The position numbers and the translations under genes were made by a program. From the NCBI RefSeq assembly GCF_002796605.1, contig NZ_CP024923.1:4161501-4225500 (forward strand): 64,000 nt of DNA. The letters run 5' to 3'. Below the pieces are notes generated by a model. It searched no databases and was not told the DNA's origin. It saw nothing but the letters and a program-made list of their open reading frames with translations. This document shows positions 35,795-45,465 of the stretch, piece by piece. Origin of the DNA: Sphingomonas psychrotolerans. GTDB taxonomy: Bacteria > Pseudomonadota > Alphaproteobacteria > Sphingomonadales > Sphingomonadaceae. Positions within the stretch are counted from its first letter, which is position 1, and each line of letters begins with the position of its first letter.

Positions 35795-36684
35795 GGCGTC
35801 AGACCCAGCGCGGTGGGTCGGGTTGCCGCCACCGCTTCGGCGAGCAGGATGTTGACCAGCCGCATCCGGATCGAGCTGCGCGACCATACTACGCCGATCC
35901 GCCGGCCGATCTCCTGCGTTGGCAGCGGCAGCCGGGCGATGTTGATCCCCTCGGGCCAGGGCGGCGACCAATCCGGGACGATGGACACGCCCAGCCCGCG
36001 ATCGACCATCACCGCGATTGCGTTGAGCGCGTTGAGCTCGAAGCGCTCGTGCGGGCAGATCCCGGCCTTGCGGAGATACTCGTCGGCGTGGCGCCCGCCC
36101 CATTGGTTGCGATCGTAGCGAATGAGGGGTTCGTTCGCGAGCAAGTCGTGCGGGCTGCGATGCGCCAGCCGTGCGGGCGCGAGTACGATCAGGGGCTCTT
36201 CGCGCAGTACCATCCAGTCGCTCGTCTTGGGCAGCAGATAGGGCGCTTCGAGCACGAAGGCGGCGTCGAGATTGCCCGCCTCGACCTGGGCATAGAGCTG
36301 TGCGGAATTGCCCGATTCGATATGGACGGTGATGTCGGGGAAGCGCGCGCTGACTCGCGCCAGAATCTCGGGCAGCATGCCCATCAGCGGCGTGGTGCAC
36401 GCGCCCAGGTGGAGCTCGCCACTCAGCGCATCGTCATTGGCGATGCTCTTGAGATCGGCGGCATCGCGCAGCAATTGGCGCGCTTGCGAGAGGATCCGCC
36501 CGCCCTGCTCGGTCATCCGCACCGTCCGCCCGACGCGCACGATCAGCGGTGCGCCAAGCTCGCGCTCCAAAGCGCTCAATTGCTGCGCAATCGCGGAGGG
36601 GCTGATGTTGAGCGTGCGCGCGGCGGCGGCCATCGATCCCTGATCGACGACCGCTACGAAGGTCCTCAGGAAGTTGATGTCTAT
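35791..36684 (-). CDS. LysR-family regulator with an ATA start codon
   Basis: The product has 297 aa. The expected N-terminus (DINFLRTFVAVVDQGSMAAA) is directly preceded by ATA, seven bases after GGGAGG; no ATG, GTG or TTG lies in frame nearby upstream. The ATA overlaps the stop of the symporter gene as ATAG. Residues 1-60 are the winged helix (AAARTLNISPSAIAQQLSAL), followed by a two-lobe effector domain (ELHLGACTTPLMGMLPEILA). If the ATA were ATG, the symporter would read on for a few codons, so one G-to-A change explains both features. Regulators in such operons usually respond to the substrate or a breakdown product and act on the divergent promoter near 40000. Confidence 0.85.
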   Translation of the reverse strand: MDINFLRTFVAVVDQGSMAAAARTLNISPSAIAQQLSALERELGAPLIVRVGRTVRMTEQGGRILSQARQLLRDAADLKSIANDDALSGELHLGACTTPLMGMLPEILARVSARFPDITVHIESGNSAQLYAQVEAGNLDAAFVLEAPYLLPKTSDWMVLREEPLIVLAPARLAHRSPHDLLANEPLIRYDRNQWGGRHADEYLRKAGICPHERFELNALNAIAVMVDRGLGVSIVPDWSPPWPEGINIARLPLPTQEIGRRIGVVWSRSSIRMRLVNILLAEAVAATRPTALGLTP

Positions 36685-39098
36685 GCCAGGCCCTCCCGTT
36701 CGATATCTGGCCGGCCCTTCCTGCCGCCGCCGGTGAAGACCGTCAGCCCGTCGATCTGGGCGCGACCGGGGGGCGGGAAGAACAGGCTGGCGATATAGCC
36801 GATCACGATCGACATCACGATCGCGATCGCGAGGTAGAAATAGGAGTGGACCAGCCCGAAGATCCACGTGACCATGGTGATCCCCGATGCGCCGAGAATG
36901 CCGATCGCGGTCCCCTGCCAATTGGCGCGCGTGGTGAACATGCCGAGCGTATAGGCCCCGGCGCAACTGCCCCCCAACAGGCCGAACAATTCGATCGTCA
37001 GATCGAGCAAGGAATGGATGTCGAGCCGCGACAGGACCACCGCGATCGCGACGCCGACCAGGCCGACCAGCACGGTCATCCACTCGGCGAAGCGCACGGA
37101 CTGCTTCTGCGTGGGCGGTTCGCGGCGAAGTTTCTCATAGAAGTCCACTGACAGCAGGGTGGCGACCGAGTTGATCGTGCCGCTGAGTGTCCCCATTGCG
37201 GCAGCGAAAAGCCCGGCGATGATGATGCCCGTCACGCCGTGCGGCAGTTCAGTGCCGATGAAGCTGGGGAACACCGCGTCCACTGGAAGCAACGGGTCGA
37301 GCCGGCCTGGGTTCGCGCGATAATAGACGAACAGGGTGGTGCCGATCACGTAGAACAACAGCCCGGCGGGGAGCAGGATCGCGGCGAAGAACCAGACCGA
37401 GCGGCTCGCCTGCTTTTCCGACGAGGTCGACAGCACGCGCTGCATCAGCACCTGATCCTTGGGGAAGGTGAGGATCGTGTCGAAGGTGTAGAGGATGATG
37501 AAGCCCCATATCGTCGGCGTCGTGAAATCGAAGCTGACGTTGACCAGCTTGGTCTTGTCGAACTGCGCCGCCGTATCGATGATCTGGCCCACGCCCACCG
37601 AATGGACGATGAAGCCGATCGCGAAGATCGCACCCGCCATCAGCACCACCACCTGGAACACATCGGTCCAGACGACTGCCTTCATGCCGCCCAGCGCGGT
37701 GTAGACGATCGTGCATAGTCCGATGACCAGGATGCAAAGGACGACATTGGCGCCGGTGATCGTGCCGATCGCCAGCGCCGGCAGGAAAAGCACGATCCCC
37801 ATCCGGCCGCCGACGTGCATCAGGATCGCCATCGCCGACGAGAGCATGCGGATGGCGGGATGAAAGCGCGTCTCGAGATAAGCGAAGACCGACACCAGGT
37901 TGAGCCGCCGGAACAAGGGGATGACCCAGAAAGCGACCGCGACCAACGCGAACACCGTCACGATCTTCGACATCAGATATTGCCAGTCGGTATCGAAAGC
38001 CTTGGCCGGCACGGCGAGATAGCTGATCGAGCTGGTGTTGGTGGCGAACATGCTGATGCCCGCGGCCCAGAACGGAATCGTTCGCGATCCGAGGAAGAAT
38101 TCGCTGGTCGATCCCATCCGCGAGCGCGCCCAGAAATAGAAGCCGATCCCCAGCATTCCGGCGAGGTAGGTGCCGATGATCGACCAATCGAGCCAGCCGA
38201 GCGGGCGACGCTGGAGCTCGAGCTCGGCGATCGCGGCGGTCAGGCGGTCGCCCTCGGCCCGCAATGTCATGATGCCGTTGCCGAACGCGACCGCCGCGGT
38301 CCCCGTCGCCACTTTGTGGCCCAGCGGGGCCCAGGCATCGGTGATGGCGCTGTAGCTGAGCCATTCCGCGCCCTCTCCCGAACCGACAAGATAGAGGAGA
38401 TACGCCTGCCCGATCGCCCGCGACGATCCGGCGACGACTGCGCCGGGGGCGGGCGTGCGCTCGACCCAGCCTTCCTTGCTCGTCCATTGCAGCTGACGGT
38501 CGCCCGACGCGCCACGCAGCGTCAGGAACAGCGCCGGCCCGCGTGCGGCGAGCGCGACCGGCGCGCCGGCGCCCGGCCAGACGGGGAGGGCGGTCCAGGC
38601 GCCTCCGGCTGTGGGCACGCGCAGTATCCTGGGCTGCCCCGCAGCATCCATGCCGGCGACGACCAGGGCATCGGCCAGCCAGGCGCCCTGCACCCCGGCC
38701 AGCGCCAGCGGGAGAGGAGGCAAGGGTCGCGCCCGCAGCGTTGCGCCTTCACGCGCGATCACGGCGACGCTCTCGATCCCTTTGGCCGTGCCGATGAGCG
38801 CCGCGCTGCGCCGGCCATCGCTGACAGCGCCGAGGAGTTGCTGAAACTCGCCCGCGTCCAGGCGCTCCCAGGCCGAGCTGTCGGCGCGCAGCATCGCCGC
38901 GACGCCCCCGCGAATGACCACGGGCCTGCCGTCGAGTGCCACCAGGATCGGCTGACCTTCACCGGGAAGCCCGGCTAGCGCGGGCAGCGAACGCGTCTTG
39001 ACCGCAGTGACGCCTTCGTTCGCGAAAGCGGGTGTGGTCCAGGTCGCGAGCAGGATCGCGAACAGCGCAATCAGCCGCCGGACGGTCCAGATCATCAT
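36681..39098 (-). CDS. Sodium:solute symporter with an N-terminal beta-propeller-like domain
   Basis: The product has 805 aa; its ATG overlaps the lyase stop (ATGA). A signal peptide (ALFAILLATWTTPAFA) is followed by about 270 residues of blade-like repeats (GGAWTALPVWPG, ITDAWAPLGHK) expected to lie in the periplasm, similar to kelch/mutarotase domains. From about residue 305 comes an SSS/SLC5-type transporter with 13-14 helices (FFLGSRTIPFWAAGISMFAT, TALGGMKAVVWTDVFQ). Family knowledge: sodium-driven uptake of sugars, sialic acids or organic acids. A propeller fused to the transporter may bind or isomerise a sugar first. It sits between the lyase and LysR genes in a tightly packed operon. 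Confidence 0.9.
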   Translation of the reverse strand: MMIWTVRRLIALFAILLATWTTPAFANEGVTAVKTRSLPALAGLPGEGQPILVALDGRPVVIRGGVAAMLRADSSAWERLDAGEFQQLLGAVSDGRRSAALIGTAKGIESVAVIAREGATLRARPLPPLPLALAGVQGAWLADALVVAGMDAAGQPRILRVPTAGGAWTALPVWPGAGAPVALAARGPALFLTLRGASGDRQLQWTSKEGWVERTPAPGAVVAGSSRAIGQAYLLYLVGSGEGAEWLSYSAITDAWAPLGHKVATGTAAVAFGNGIMTLRAEGDRLTAAIAELELQRRPLGWLDWSIIGTYLAGMLGIGFYFWARSRMGSTSEFFLGSRTIPFWAAGISMFATNTSSISYLAVPAKAFDTDWQYLMSKIVTVFALVAVAFWVIPLFRRLNLVSVFAYLETRFHPAIRMLSSAMAILMHVGGRMGIVLFLPALAIGTITGANVVLCILVIGLCTIVYTALGGMKAVVWTDVFQVVVLMAGAIFAIGFIVHSVGVGQIIDTAAQFDKTKLVNVSFDFTTPTIWGFIILYTFDTILTFPKDQVLMQRVLSTSSEKQASRSVWFFAAILLPAGLLFYVIGTTLFVYYRANPGRLDPLLPVDAVFPSFIGTELPHGVTGIIIAGLFAAAMGTLSGTINSVATLLSVDFYEKLRREPPTQKQSVRFAEWMTVLVGLVGVAIAVVLSRLDIHSLLDLTIELFGLLGGSCAGAYTLGMFTTRANWQGTAIGILGASGITMVTWIFGLVHSYFYLAIAIVMSIVIGYIASLFFPPPGRAQIDGLTVFTGGGRKGRPDIEREGLA

Positions 39099-39943
39099 GG
39101 TTCTTGCCCCGGTCCGGCCGCTGCTAGCATTGTCTCGGCCTGCTGGATCGCGGGCCGATCGATCATCTCGCCATCGAGCGTGAATGCGCCGCGCCCGTCC
39201 AATTCCGCGGCACGCGCCGCCGCGACGATCCGGCGCGCGCGATCGAGCGTTGCCTGGTCCAGGCCGAACACGGCATTGGCGATGGCGATCTGCTTCGGAT
39301 GCACGCAGCTCTTGCCCAGATAGCCCAGGCTGCGCGCCAGCTCCGCCTCCGTGCGATAGCCTTGCTCGTCGCCCAGATCGGGCCAGGCGCCGTCATAGGC
39401 GAAGCACCCGGCTTCGCCCGCGGCCAGGCGAATCGACCATAGAGCGGCGTGGACATGCTCCTGCCGCCGCCGCTCGATGCCCAGCGATGCGAACAGATCG
39501 TTCAACCCCACCTGCAACCCGACCACCATGGGATGCGCGCTCGCGATCTCGGCGGCGCGTGCCAGCCCGCGCGGGGTCTCGATGTTGACGAGCAATTTCG
39601 GAGGAGCTTCGGCGGCCGCGGCCATGCGTTCCGCGGCCGCGCGTACGGCGGCGCCATCGTCGCATTTGGGCAGGTTGATCAGGTCGATCCGGCCGCGCAG
39701 CACGCTGGCGACGTCCTCGTTGAAATGCGCGGTGTCCGGCGCATTGACCCGGACGATGATCACCTTGGAGGTCGCGCCCGCCACGTCGCTCGCCAGGAAC
39801 TCGCCGAGCTGCGTGCGTGCCGAAGCCTTGGCGTCCTCAGGCACGGCATCTTCGAGGTCGAACGCAATCGCATCGGCATCGCTCGCCAAGGCCTTGGCGA
39901 AGAAATCGGCGCGCGTGGCCGGGACGAACAACTTACTGCGCAC
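39095..39943 (-). CDS. HpcH/HpaI aldolase or CitE-like lyase
   Basis: The product has 282 aa from the GTG at 39943, preceded by GGAGGGGAC; an upstream ATG would add 56 residues that do not resemble the family. It is a TIM-barrel CitE/HpcH protein with the conserved DLEDAV, RVNAPDT, LVNIETPRG and CVHPKQI motifs, including the metal-binding Glu and Asp. Such enzymes cleave (3S)-malyl-, citramalyl- or related acyl-CoA thioesters, or 2-keto-3-deoxy acids. With a class III CoA-transferase encoded in the divergent arm, cleavage of a CoA-activated hydroxy acid is the best guess. Confidence 0.88.
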   Translation of the reverse strand: MRSKLFVPATRADFFAKALASDADAIAFDLEDAVPEDAKASARTQLGEFLASDVAGATSKVIIVRVNAPDTAHFNEDVASVLRGRIDLINLPKCDDGAAVRAAAERMAAAAEAPPKLLVNIETPRGLARAAEIASAHPMVVGLQVGLNDLFASLGIERRRQEHVHAALWSIRLAAGEAGCFAYDGAWPDLGDEQGYRTEAELARSLGYLGKSCVHPKQIAIANAVFGLDQATLDRARRIVAAARAAELDGRGAFTLDGEMIDRPAIQQAETMLAAAGPGQEP

Positions 39944-40034
39944 CGATTGTCCCCTCCATAGTCCCCCGCTTCGCGTATCGGACCGCAGGAAAGCTATCGT
40001 GTAGGACTGCGGACGCGCAAGTCTGAACCGGGAA

Positions 40035-40053
40035 ACCACGCGAAACCTGTGGT
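40035..40053. promoter_or_regulatory. ACCAC-N9-GTGGT inverted repeat in the divergent promoter region
   Basis: It lies between the lyase and TonB receptor starts, about 80 bp before the receptor ATG. It is a plausible binding site for the operon's LysR protein. The receptor gene also has TATAAA followed by GGAGGGG before its start. Confidence 0.4.
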
Positions 40054-40131
40054 GTGAACGCAGCCGTGGCCCGTTCCAATCGCAAGCATATCGCGGATAC
40101 AGTCCGGACAAATATAAAAGGGAGGGGATTT

Positions 40132-42318
40132 ATGGGAAATTTGGTGCGCGTCGCGCTGGGGACCTTGATGCTGTCGGCGGCATGGGACGGGGCGCTGGCC
40201 CAGCAGGCCGGGCCGCAGCCCGCCGATCCGACGACGGTTCAGGACGCGGCTACCGCCGACGACGACGAGGGAGATCGGCAAGACGAGCGCACCATCATCG
40301 TCACCGGCAGCCGTACGCCAAAGGAAGTCGACAAGATTCCCGGCGCGGTCACGGTAGTCTCGCCGGCCGACGTTCAGCGATCGCTAGCCATTACCGAAGA
40401 CCAGACTGCGGTGCTGTCGAAAAACGTGCCGAGCTATTCGGAATCGAACCAGACGGGCAACACATTGGGCCAGACGCTGCGCGGCCGGATCGCGCTCTAT
40501 CTGTTCGACGGTATCCCGCAGTCGACCCCGCTGCGGGACGGCAGCCGCAATGCGACTTTCACCGATCTGGCGGTTGTGGAGCGTATCGAAGTGATCGGCG
40601 GCGCCTCCGCGGCGGAAGGCATCGGCGCGGCCGGCGGCGTCATCAACTATATTTCCAAGCGCGCGACGCGGGATGGCCTGCATATCAACGGCGGCGGCCG
40701 GTTCGGCACCCAGTTCGAAGACGACAGTGAAGGCTGGAAAGTCCAGGGCGACGTCGCGTATAAGGACGGCGGGTTCGACGTGTTTGCGGCCGCGGCCTAT
40801 CTCGACCGCGGCATAGCTTATGACGCGAAGGGCCGGCGCATCGGTCTTTCCTCGTCATTCTCGCTGGCCGATACCAAGCAGATGAATTTCTTCGCCAAGG
40901 TCGGCATGAATTTCGGCGCCAGCGACGCGCAGCGGCTCGAACTGACCGGCAGCTATTTCAGGCTCGAGGGCAAGAACAATTACCATTATGTCCCCGGCAG
41001 CCGCGCATCGGGCCTTCCCGACACGTCCGAACCCGGCCCGCAGCTCGTCAACGGACAAGACGTCCTCCGCCAGGAATTCAACGACTTCAAACAGACGGCG
41101 CTGAACTACAGCCACTCCAATCTGTTCGGAGGTAGTCTGATCGCCACCGCGTACTACGCCAAACAGGCAATGCGGTTCGCGGGCGAAAACGGCGTCGATC
41201 GGCAGGATCCATTGATCGCGCCGCTCGGCACTCTGGTCGATCAGTCGGAGATCAATTCGGAGAAATACGGGCTGCGGACATCCTATACGCGACCGGATTT
41301 CCTGTTCGATGGATTCGAATTGCGCTTCGGCTTCGATGCGGTGCACGACACGACGGATCAAAAGCTCGCGCTGACCAATCGCGTTTGGGTGCCGCCGCTG
41401 AAATACACCAGCTACGCACCCTATCTGCAGCTATCCTATGACGTGGGCCCGGTGACCCTGACGGGCGGCGTCCGGCATGAGGATGGCCGCATCAAGGTCG
41501 ACGATTATACCACAACCTACTTCCGCAACCGCGCCGCCGTCACTGGCGGGACGCTGAAGTACACGAACGATCTGCTCAACGGCGGCATCGTCATCCGGCC
41601 GGGCGCCGGCTTCTCGTTCTTCGGCGCGTACACCGAGGGCTTCACTTTGCCCAATATCGGTATCCCGCTGCGCAACATCAGCGTGCCCGGTCAAAGCGTG
41701 GATGGCATCACCGATCTGCAGGCCGTCATCTTCGAGAACAAGGAAATCGGCGCGAACTGGCGCGGCCGCTGGGGCAGCTTCGGGGCCTCTTATTATCGTT
41801 CATTCTCACCGCTCGGCTCGAGCTTTGCAGTCGATCCGGTCACCCTCGACTTCATTCTTCAGCGGCGGCCCGTGCGCATCGAGGGCGTCGAGGCGACTGC
41901 GGAGATCCGGCCGATGTCGCAGCTTCGCTTCAATGCGCTCTACAGCCATCTGAAGGGCTTCACGACCCGCGCCAACAACGTCGTCGAGCCGGTCGATGTG
42001 GAACTCGGCATCGTCAACATCTCGCCCGACAAGGTCAATTTGACAGCCACCTGGTTACCCACCCCGAATGCGTCGATCTCACTTGGGATGGACCACTTGA
42101 TGGCCCGCACCACCAATCAGGGCGAGCGAACCACCGGGCGCACCCTGTTCGACCTGAACGTCAAATATCGGGCTAAGGGCGTGGGCGAATTGTCGTTGGG
42201 CGTGGAGAATCTGTTCAACAAATATTATTTCCTCGCCTTCTCGCAGATCGACTTCTTCCAGAATTACTTCGCCGGTCGTGGCCGGGTAGTATCGCTCAGC
42301 CTGCGCAGCGATTTCTGA
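40132..42318 (+). CDS. TonB-dependent outer-membrane receptor
   Basis: The product has 728 aa from the ATG at 40132, with GGAGGGG at the right distance; an earlier ATG at 40054 is weaker. A signal peptide ends near DGALAQ, then the TonB box region DERTIIVTGSR, a plug domain (AVTVVSPADVQRS, VVERIEVIGGASAAEGIGA) and a 22-strand barrel ending VVSLSLRSDF. It imports its substrate across the outer membrane using TonB energy. As the first gene of the rightward arm, it is probably the uptake port for the glycoside handled by the neighbouring enzymes; iron-siderophore receptors share the fold, but context argues for a carbon source. Confidence 0.92.
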   Translation: MGNLVRVALGTLMLSAAWDGALAQQAGPQPADPTTVQDAATADDDEGDRQDERTIIVTGSRTPKEVDKIPGAVTVVSPADVQRSLAITEDQTAVLSKNVPSYSESNQTGNTLGQTLRGRIALYLFDGIPQSTPLRDGSRNATFTDLAVVERIEVIGGASAAEGIGAAGGVINYISKRATRDGLHINGGGRFGTQFEDDSEGWKVQGDVAYKDGGFDVFAAAAYLDRGIAYDAKGRRIGLSSSFSLADTKQMNFFAKVGMNFGASDAQRLELTGSYFRLEGKNNYHYVPGSRASGLPDTSEPGPQLVNGQDVLRQEFNDFKQTALNYSHSNLFGGSLIATAYYAKQAMRFAGENGVDRQDPLIAPLGTLVDQSEINSEKYGLRTSYTRPDFLFDGFELRFGFDAVHDTTDQKLALTNRVWVPPLKYTSYAPYLQLSYDVGPVTLTGGVRHEDGRIKVDDYTTTYFRNRAAVTGGTLKYTNDLLNGGIVIRPGAGFSFFGAYTEGFTLPNIGIPLRNISVPGQSVDGITDLQAVIFENKEIGANWRGRWGSFGASYYRSFSPLGSSFAVDPVTLDFILQRRPVRIEGVEATAEIRPMSQLRFNALYSHLKGFTTRANNVVEPVDVELGIVNISPDKVNLTATWLPTPNASISLGMDHLMARTTNQGERTTGRTLFDLNVKYRAKGVGELSLGVENLFNKYYFLAFSQIDFFQNYFAGRGRVVSLSLRSDF

Positions 42319-42349
42319 TCGCGGCGGGCGAAAGGCGGGGGAGAATAAT

Positions 42350-43309
42350 GTGACCATGTCGAGACTCGGCGGCCGGATCCTGGTCGCCGGATCCGCCAAT
42401 GCCGATTTCGTCGTACGCGCTTCGCACATTCCTTCCCCCGGGGAGACAGTGCTCGGGGGCGACCTGAGCATTGTGCCGGGGGGGAAGGGGGCCAATCAGG
42501 CGGTCGCCGCTGCCCGCGCCGGCGGGGCGGCGACTGCGATGCTGCTGGCGTTGGGGGAGGATGCTTCGGCGGGGCTACTCGAGCGGTCGCTCGGCGATGC
42601 CGGGGTCGCGCTGCATATCGTCCGCACTGCCGAACCGACCGGGGCCGCGCTGATCACCGTCGCGGACAGCGGAGAGAATGCGATCACGGTCTCGCCAGGC
42701 GCCAATGCGGCGCTGGCACCCGGAGACTTGCCCGACCTGACCGGAGTCGCGTGGCTGGTGATGCAGCTGGAAACGCCGATCGATACGGTGGTGGCCTTTG
42801 CGCGGGCGGCGCGGGCGCAGGGGGTTTCGGTGTTGCTCAATGTCGCGCCGGCGCGTGCAGTCCCGCCTGCGTTGCTCGACGCGGTGGATGTACTGGTCGC
42901 CAATGAAGAGGAACTGGCCTTGATCGCCGGAGGTGACGGATCGATCGTGGATCGGCTGGCCGCGGTCGGCACGCCGATCGCGATCGTAACCCTCGGCGCG
43001 CGCGGATGCTGTGCCTGGTCGGACGGCGCGGCAGTGCTGCAGGGCGCGTTCGGCGTGGACGCAATCGATACGACGGCGGCGGGCGATACCTTCTGCGGCA
43101 CCCTGGCGGCGGCACTCGCGCGCGGCGATGCGCTGTCGATGGCGCTTCGCACGGCAAGTGCCGCGGGTGCGCTTGCGACGACACGTGCGGGCGCGCAATC
43201 CGGGATTCCAGCGCAGCGCGAAGTCGATCACTTGCTGGCAACGGCCGTCGACGATGCCGACATAGCGGATCTGGCGCATTACTGCGGCGTCGGCGATCGA
43301 GCGGATTGA
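42350..43309 (+). CDS. PfkB-family sugar kinase, ribokinase-like
   Basis: The 319-aa product has both PfkB signatures: GGKGANQAVAAARAG near residue 45 (glycine-rich sugar site) and DTTAAGDTFCGTLA near 245 (anion hole and catalytic Asp). The GTG at 42350 has a GGGGGAG box at proper distance; the ATG at 42356 would also work. Overall it looks most like ribokinase, but specificity cannot be set by eye. In this operon it would phosphorylate the pentose or other sugar released by the two glycosidase-like enzymes encoded downstream. Confidence 0.88.
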   Translation: MTMSRLGGRILVAGSANADFVVRASHIPSPGETVLGGDLSIVPGGKGANQAVAAARAGGAATAMLLALGEDASAGLLERSLGDAGVALHIVRTAEPTGAALITVADSGENAITVSPGANAALAPGDLPDLTGVAWLVMQLETPIDTVVAFARAARAQGVSVLLNVAPARAVPPALLDAVDVLVANEEELALIAGGDGSIVDRLAAVGTPIAIVTLGARGCCAWSDGAAVLQGAFGVDAIDTTAAGDTFCGTLAAALARGDALSMALRTASAAGALATTRAGAQSGIPAQREVDHLLATAVDDADIADLAHYCGVGDRAD

Positions 43310-43323
43310 GTAACCAGACGCAC

Positions 43324-45465
43324 ATGACCTCCCCCCACCACACCACCAGCAACATCAAGTTCAGCCATGCGCTGACCGGCCCCTATCTGCCGACGCCGGG
43401 CAAGGCGCCGGGCTGGCCGTTCCAGGAAATGGGGCGCTGGACGATCGACGTCGGGGCGGCGGCGGACGAATGGCTGGCGGGCCTGCGCGAGTGGCGGCGC
43501 GAACACCGGCTGCGGATCGGCCTCGACGACAGCCTGTATCGACGGCCCGACCTCGCCTGGTCGCAGGCCAATTTCGTACATGCGCTGACGATGGTCGAGG
43601 ATCTGCATTTCTACGATCCCGACATCGGGCGCTATACCGTGGACCGCTATCTAGACGATCTCCAGGCCCGTTTCGGCGGCGTCGATAGCGTGCTGCTGTG
43701 GTACATCTATCCCAACATCGGCGTCGATGACCGCGGCCAGTTCGATCTGGTCCACGATTTGCCGGGCGGGCTCGATGGGCTGAAGGGCGTCGTCGCCGAT
43801 TTTCACCGGCGCGGCGTCAAGGTCTTCCTGCCGACGATGCCCTGGGACCATGGCACGCGCGAAGGCGACGCGCCCGATTGGGAGCGCATGGCCGACATCG
43901 TCGCCGCGGTTGGCGCCGACGGTATCAACGGCGATACCTATTCGGGGGTGCCGCGCGCCTTCCATGTCGCTTGCGAGGAACGCGGGCGGCCGGTGGTGCT
44001 CCAGCCCGAATCCACCGCGCAGGCGGGCGATCATATCCTCAGCTGGAATCTGCAAAGCTGGACCAAGCGCGTCCCCAACGAGTCGATCCCGACGGTGGTG
44101 AAGCTCAAATGGGTCGAGCCGCGCCACATCGTCCAGATCGAGAACCGCTGGAGCCGCGAGCGGTGGAGCGACCTGCAGCACGCCTTTTTCAACGGGATCG
44201 GCTATGTCGCCTGGGAGAATGTCTTCGGTTTCGTCAACCGGCTCACCGATCGCGACGCAGCGACGTTGCGCCGGGTGGCGATGATCCAGCGCCGGTTCGC
44301 GCCGTTGCTGGTGACCGACGATTGGGTGCCCTACGACCGCACGCTGCAAGCCGGCATATTCGCCAGCCGCTTCCCCGGAGCCGGGCGGACTTTGTGGGCG
44401 TTGATCAATCGTCAGGAATATGGCGTGGCGGGCGAGCAGATCGCAGTCGATCATATCGAGGGCGCGGCCTATTATGACCTGTGGAACGGGCAAGCGATCG
44501 AACCCCGGATAGGCGATGGCCGCGCGTTTTTCGACACCGAACTGGAGGCGCACGGGTTCGCCGCGCTGCTCCAGTTCGAGCGCGGGGTAGACCCCGATGG
44601 CCTCGATGCCTTCCTCTCGGAAATGCGCCGCTTCGCGACTCCGCTTGGCGATCACTCGGCAACCTGGTCGCCGTCGCCGCAAGCGCTTGTCCCCATTCCC
44701 TCGACCAAGGCCTATGGTGCAGCGCCCGATGGAATGATTTCGATCCCCGCCGGGGCATTCGACTTCGCAGTGCATGGCATCGTGATCGAGGGCTACGCGG
44801 CCGAAGGCGTCGACGTGCAATATCCGTGGGAACCCAGCCCGCGACGTTTCCACCGCCACCGCATGCAGATCGAAGCCTTCGCGATCGATCGCCTCCCGGT
44901 GACCAACGCCGAGTTCAAGACCTTCCTCGATGCAAGCGGCTACGCGCCGACTGACACTCGCAACTTCCTGCGGCACTGGACCTACGGTTCCCCGGCGCCG
45001 GGCAGCGAGCGTATGCCGGTAGTGTGGGTCGGTATCGAGGACGCGCGCGCCTACGCCGCCTGGGCGGGCAAGCGGTTGCCGCGCGAATGGGAATGGCAAT
45101 TGGCGGCACAAGGGTATGACGGTCGCCGTTATCCCTGGGGGGACGACTGGCGCTCCGACGCGGCGCCGCCTCCATCGCTCGAACGCACGATGCCCAGACT
45201 CGTGGACGTCGATGCCTACCCGGCGGGAGCGAGCCCTTTCGGCGTGATGGCGATGACCGGCCATGTCTGGCAGTGGACCGATGAATATCGCGACCGCCAT
45301 GTCCGCGCCGCCGTCGTCCGCGGGGGCAGCCCATACCAGCCGCAAAGCTCGCACTGGTATTTCCCGCAGGGCTATGCGCTCGACGAGCACGGCAAATATC
45401 TGCTCATGGCACCGTCCAAGGACCGTTCGGGCGGGATAGGATTCCGTTGTGCTGTCGATCTCTAG
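43324..45465 (+). CDS. Glycoside hydrolase-like/SUMF1-like fusion protein
   Basis: The 713-aa product has no signal peptide. Residues 1-400 form a TIM-barrel-like domain resembling alpha-galactosidase/amylase-type hydrolases (DSVLLWYIYPNIGVDD, GVKVFLPTMPWDHGT, GADGINGDTYSGV, PVVLQPESTA). Acidic candidates are the Asp in INGDTYS and the Glu in QPEST. Residues 480-713 are a formylglycine-generating/SUMF1-like C-lectin fold (YPWGDDW, MTGHVWQWTDEY, VVRGGSPY, GGIGFRCAVD). The cysteine that follows RGGS in true formylglycine enzymes is absent, so this part is probably binding or structural. The gene follows the kinase by 14 bp and overlaps the GH127 gene by 17 bp. Confidence 0.72.
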   Translation: MTSPHHTTSNIKFSHALTGPYLPTPGKAPGWPFQEMGRWTIDVGAAADEWLAGLREWRREHRLRIGLDDSLYRRPDLAWSQANFVHALTMVEDLHFYDPDIGRYTVDRYLDDLQARFGGVDSVLLWYIYPNIGVDDRGQFDLVHDLPGGLDGLKGVVADFHRRGVKVFLPTMPWDHGTREGDAPDWERMADIVAAVGADGINGDTYSGVPRAFHVACEERGRPVVLQPESTAQAGDHILSWNLQSWTKRVPNESIPTVVKLKWVEPRHIVQIENRWSRERWSDLQHAFFNGIGYVAWENVFGFVNRLTDRDAATLRRVAMIQRRFAPLLVTDDWVPYDRTLQAGIFASRFPGAGRTLWALINRQEYGVAGEQIAVDHIEGAAYYDLWNGQAIEPRIGDGRAFFDTELEAHGFAALLQFERGVDPDGLDAFLSEMRRFATPLGDHSATWSPSPQALVPIPSTKAYGAAPDGMISIPAGAFDFAVHGIVIEGYAAEGVDVQYPWEPSPRRFHRHRMQIEAFAIDRLPVTNAEFKTFLDASGYAPTDTRNFLRHWTYGSPAPGSERMPVVWVGIEDARAYAAWAGKRLPREWEWQLAAQGYDGRRYPWGDDWRSDAAPPPSLERTMPRLVDVDAYPAGASPFGVMAMTGHVWQWTDEYRDRHVRAAVVRGGSPYQPQSSHWYFPQGYALDEHGKYLLMAPSKDRSGGIGFRCAVDL

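Noticed and set aside
34241..36400. Longer esterase frame beginning inside the LysR gene
   Set aside because: The extra part lies out of frame over LysR coding sequence; the leader peptide and ATGA overlap place the start at 35794.
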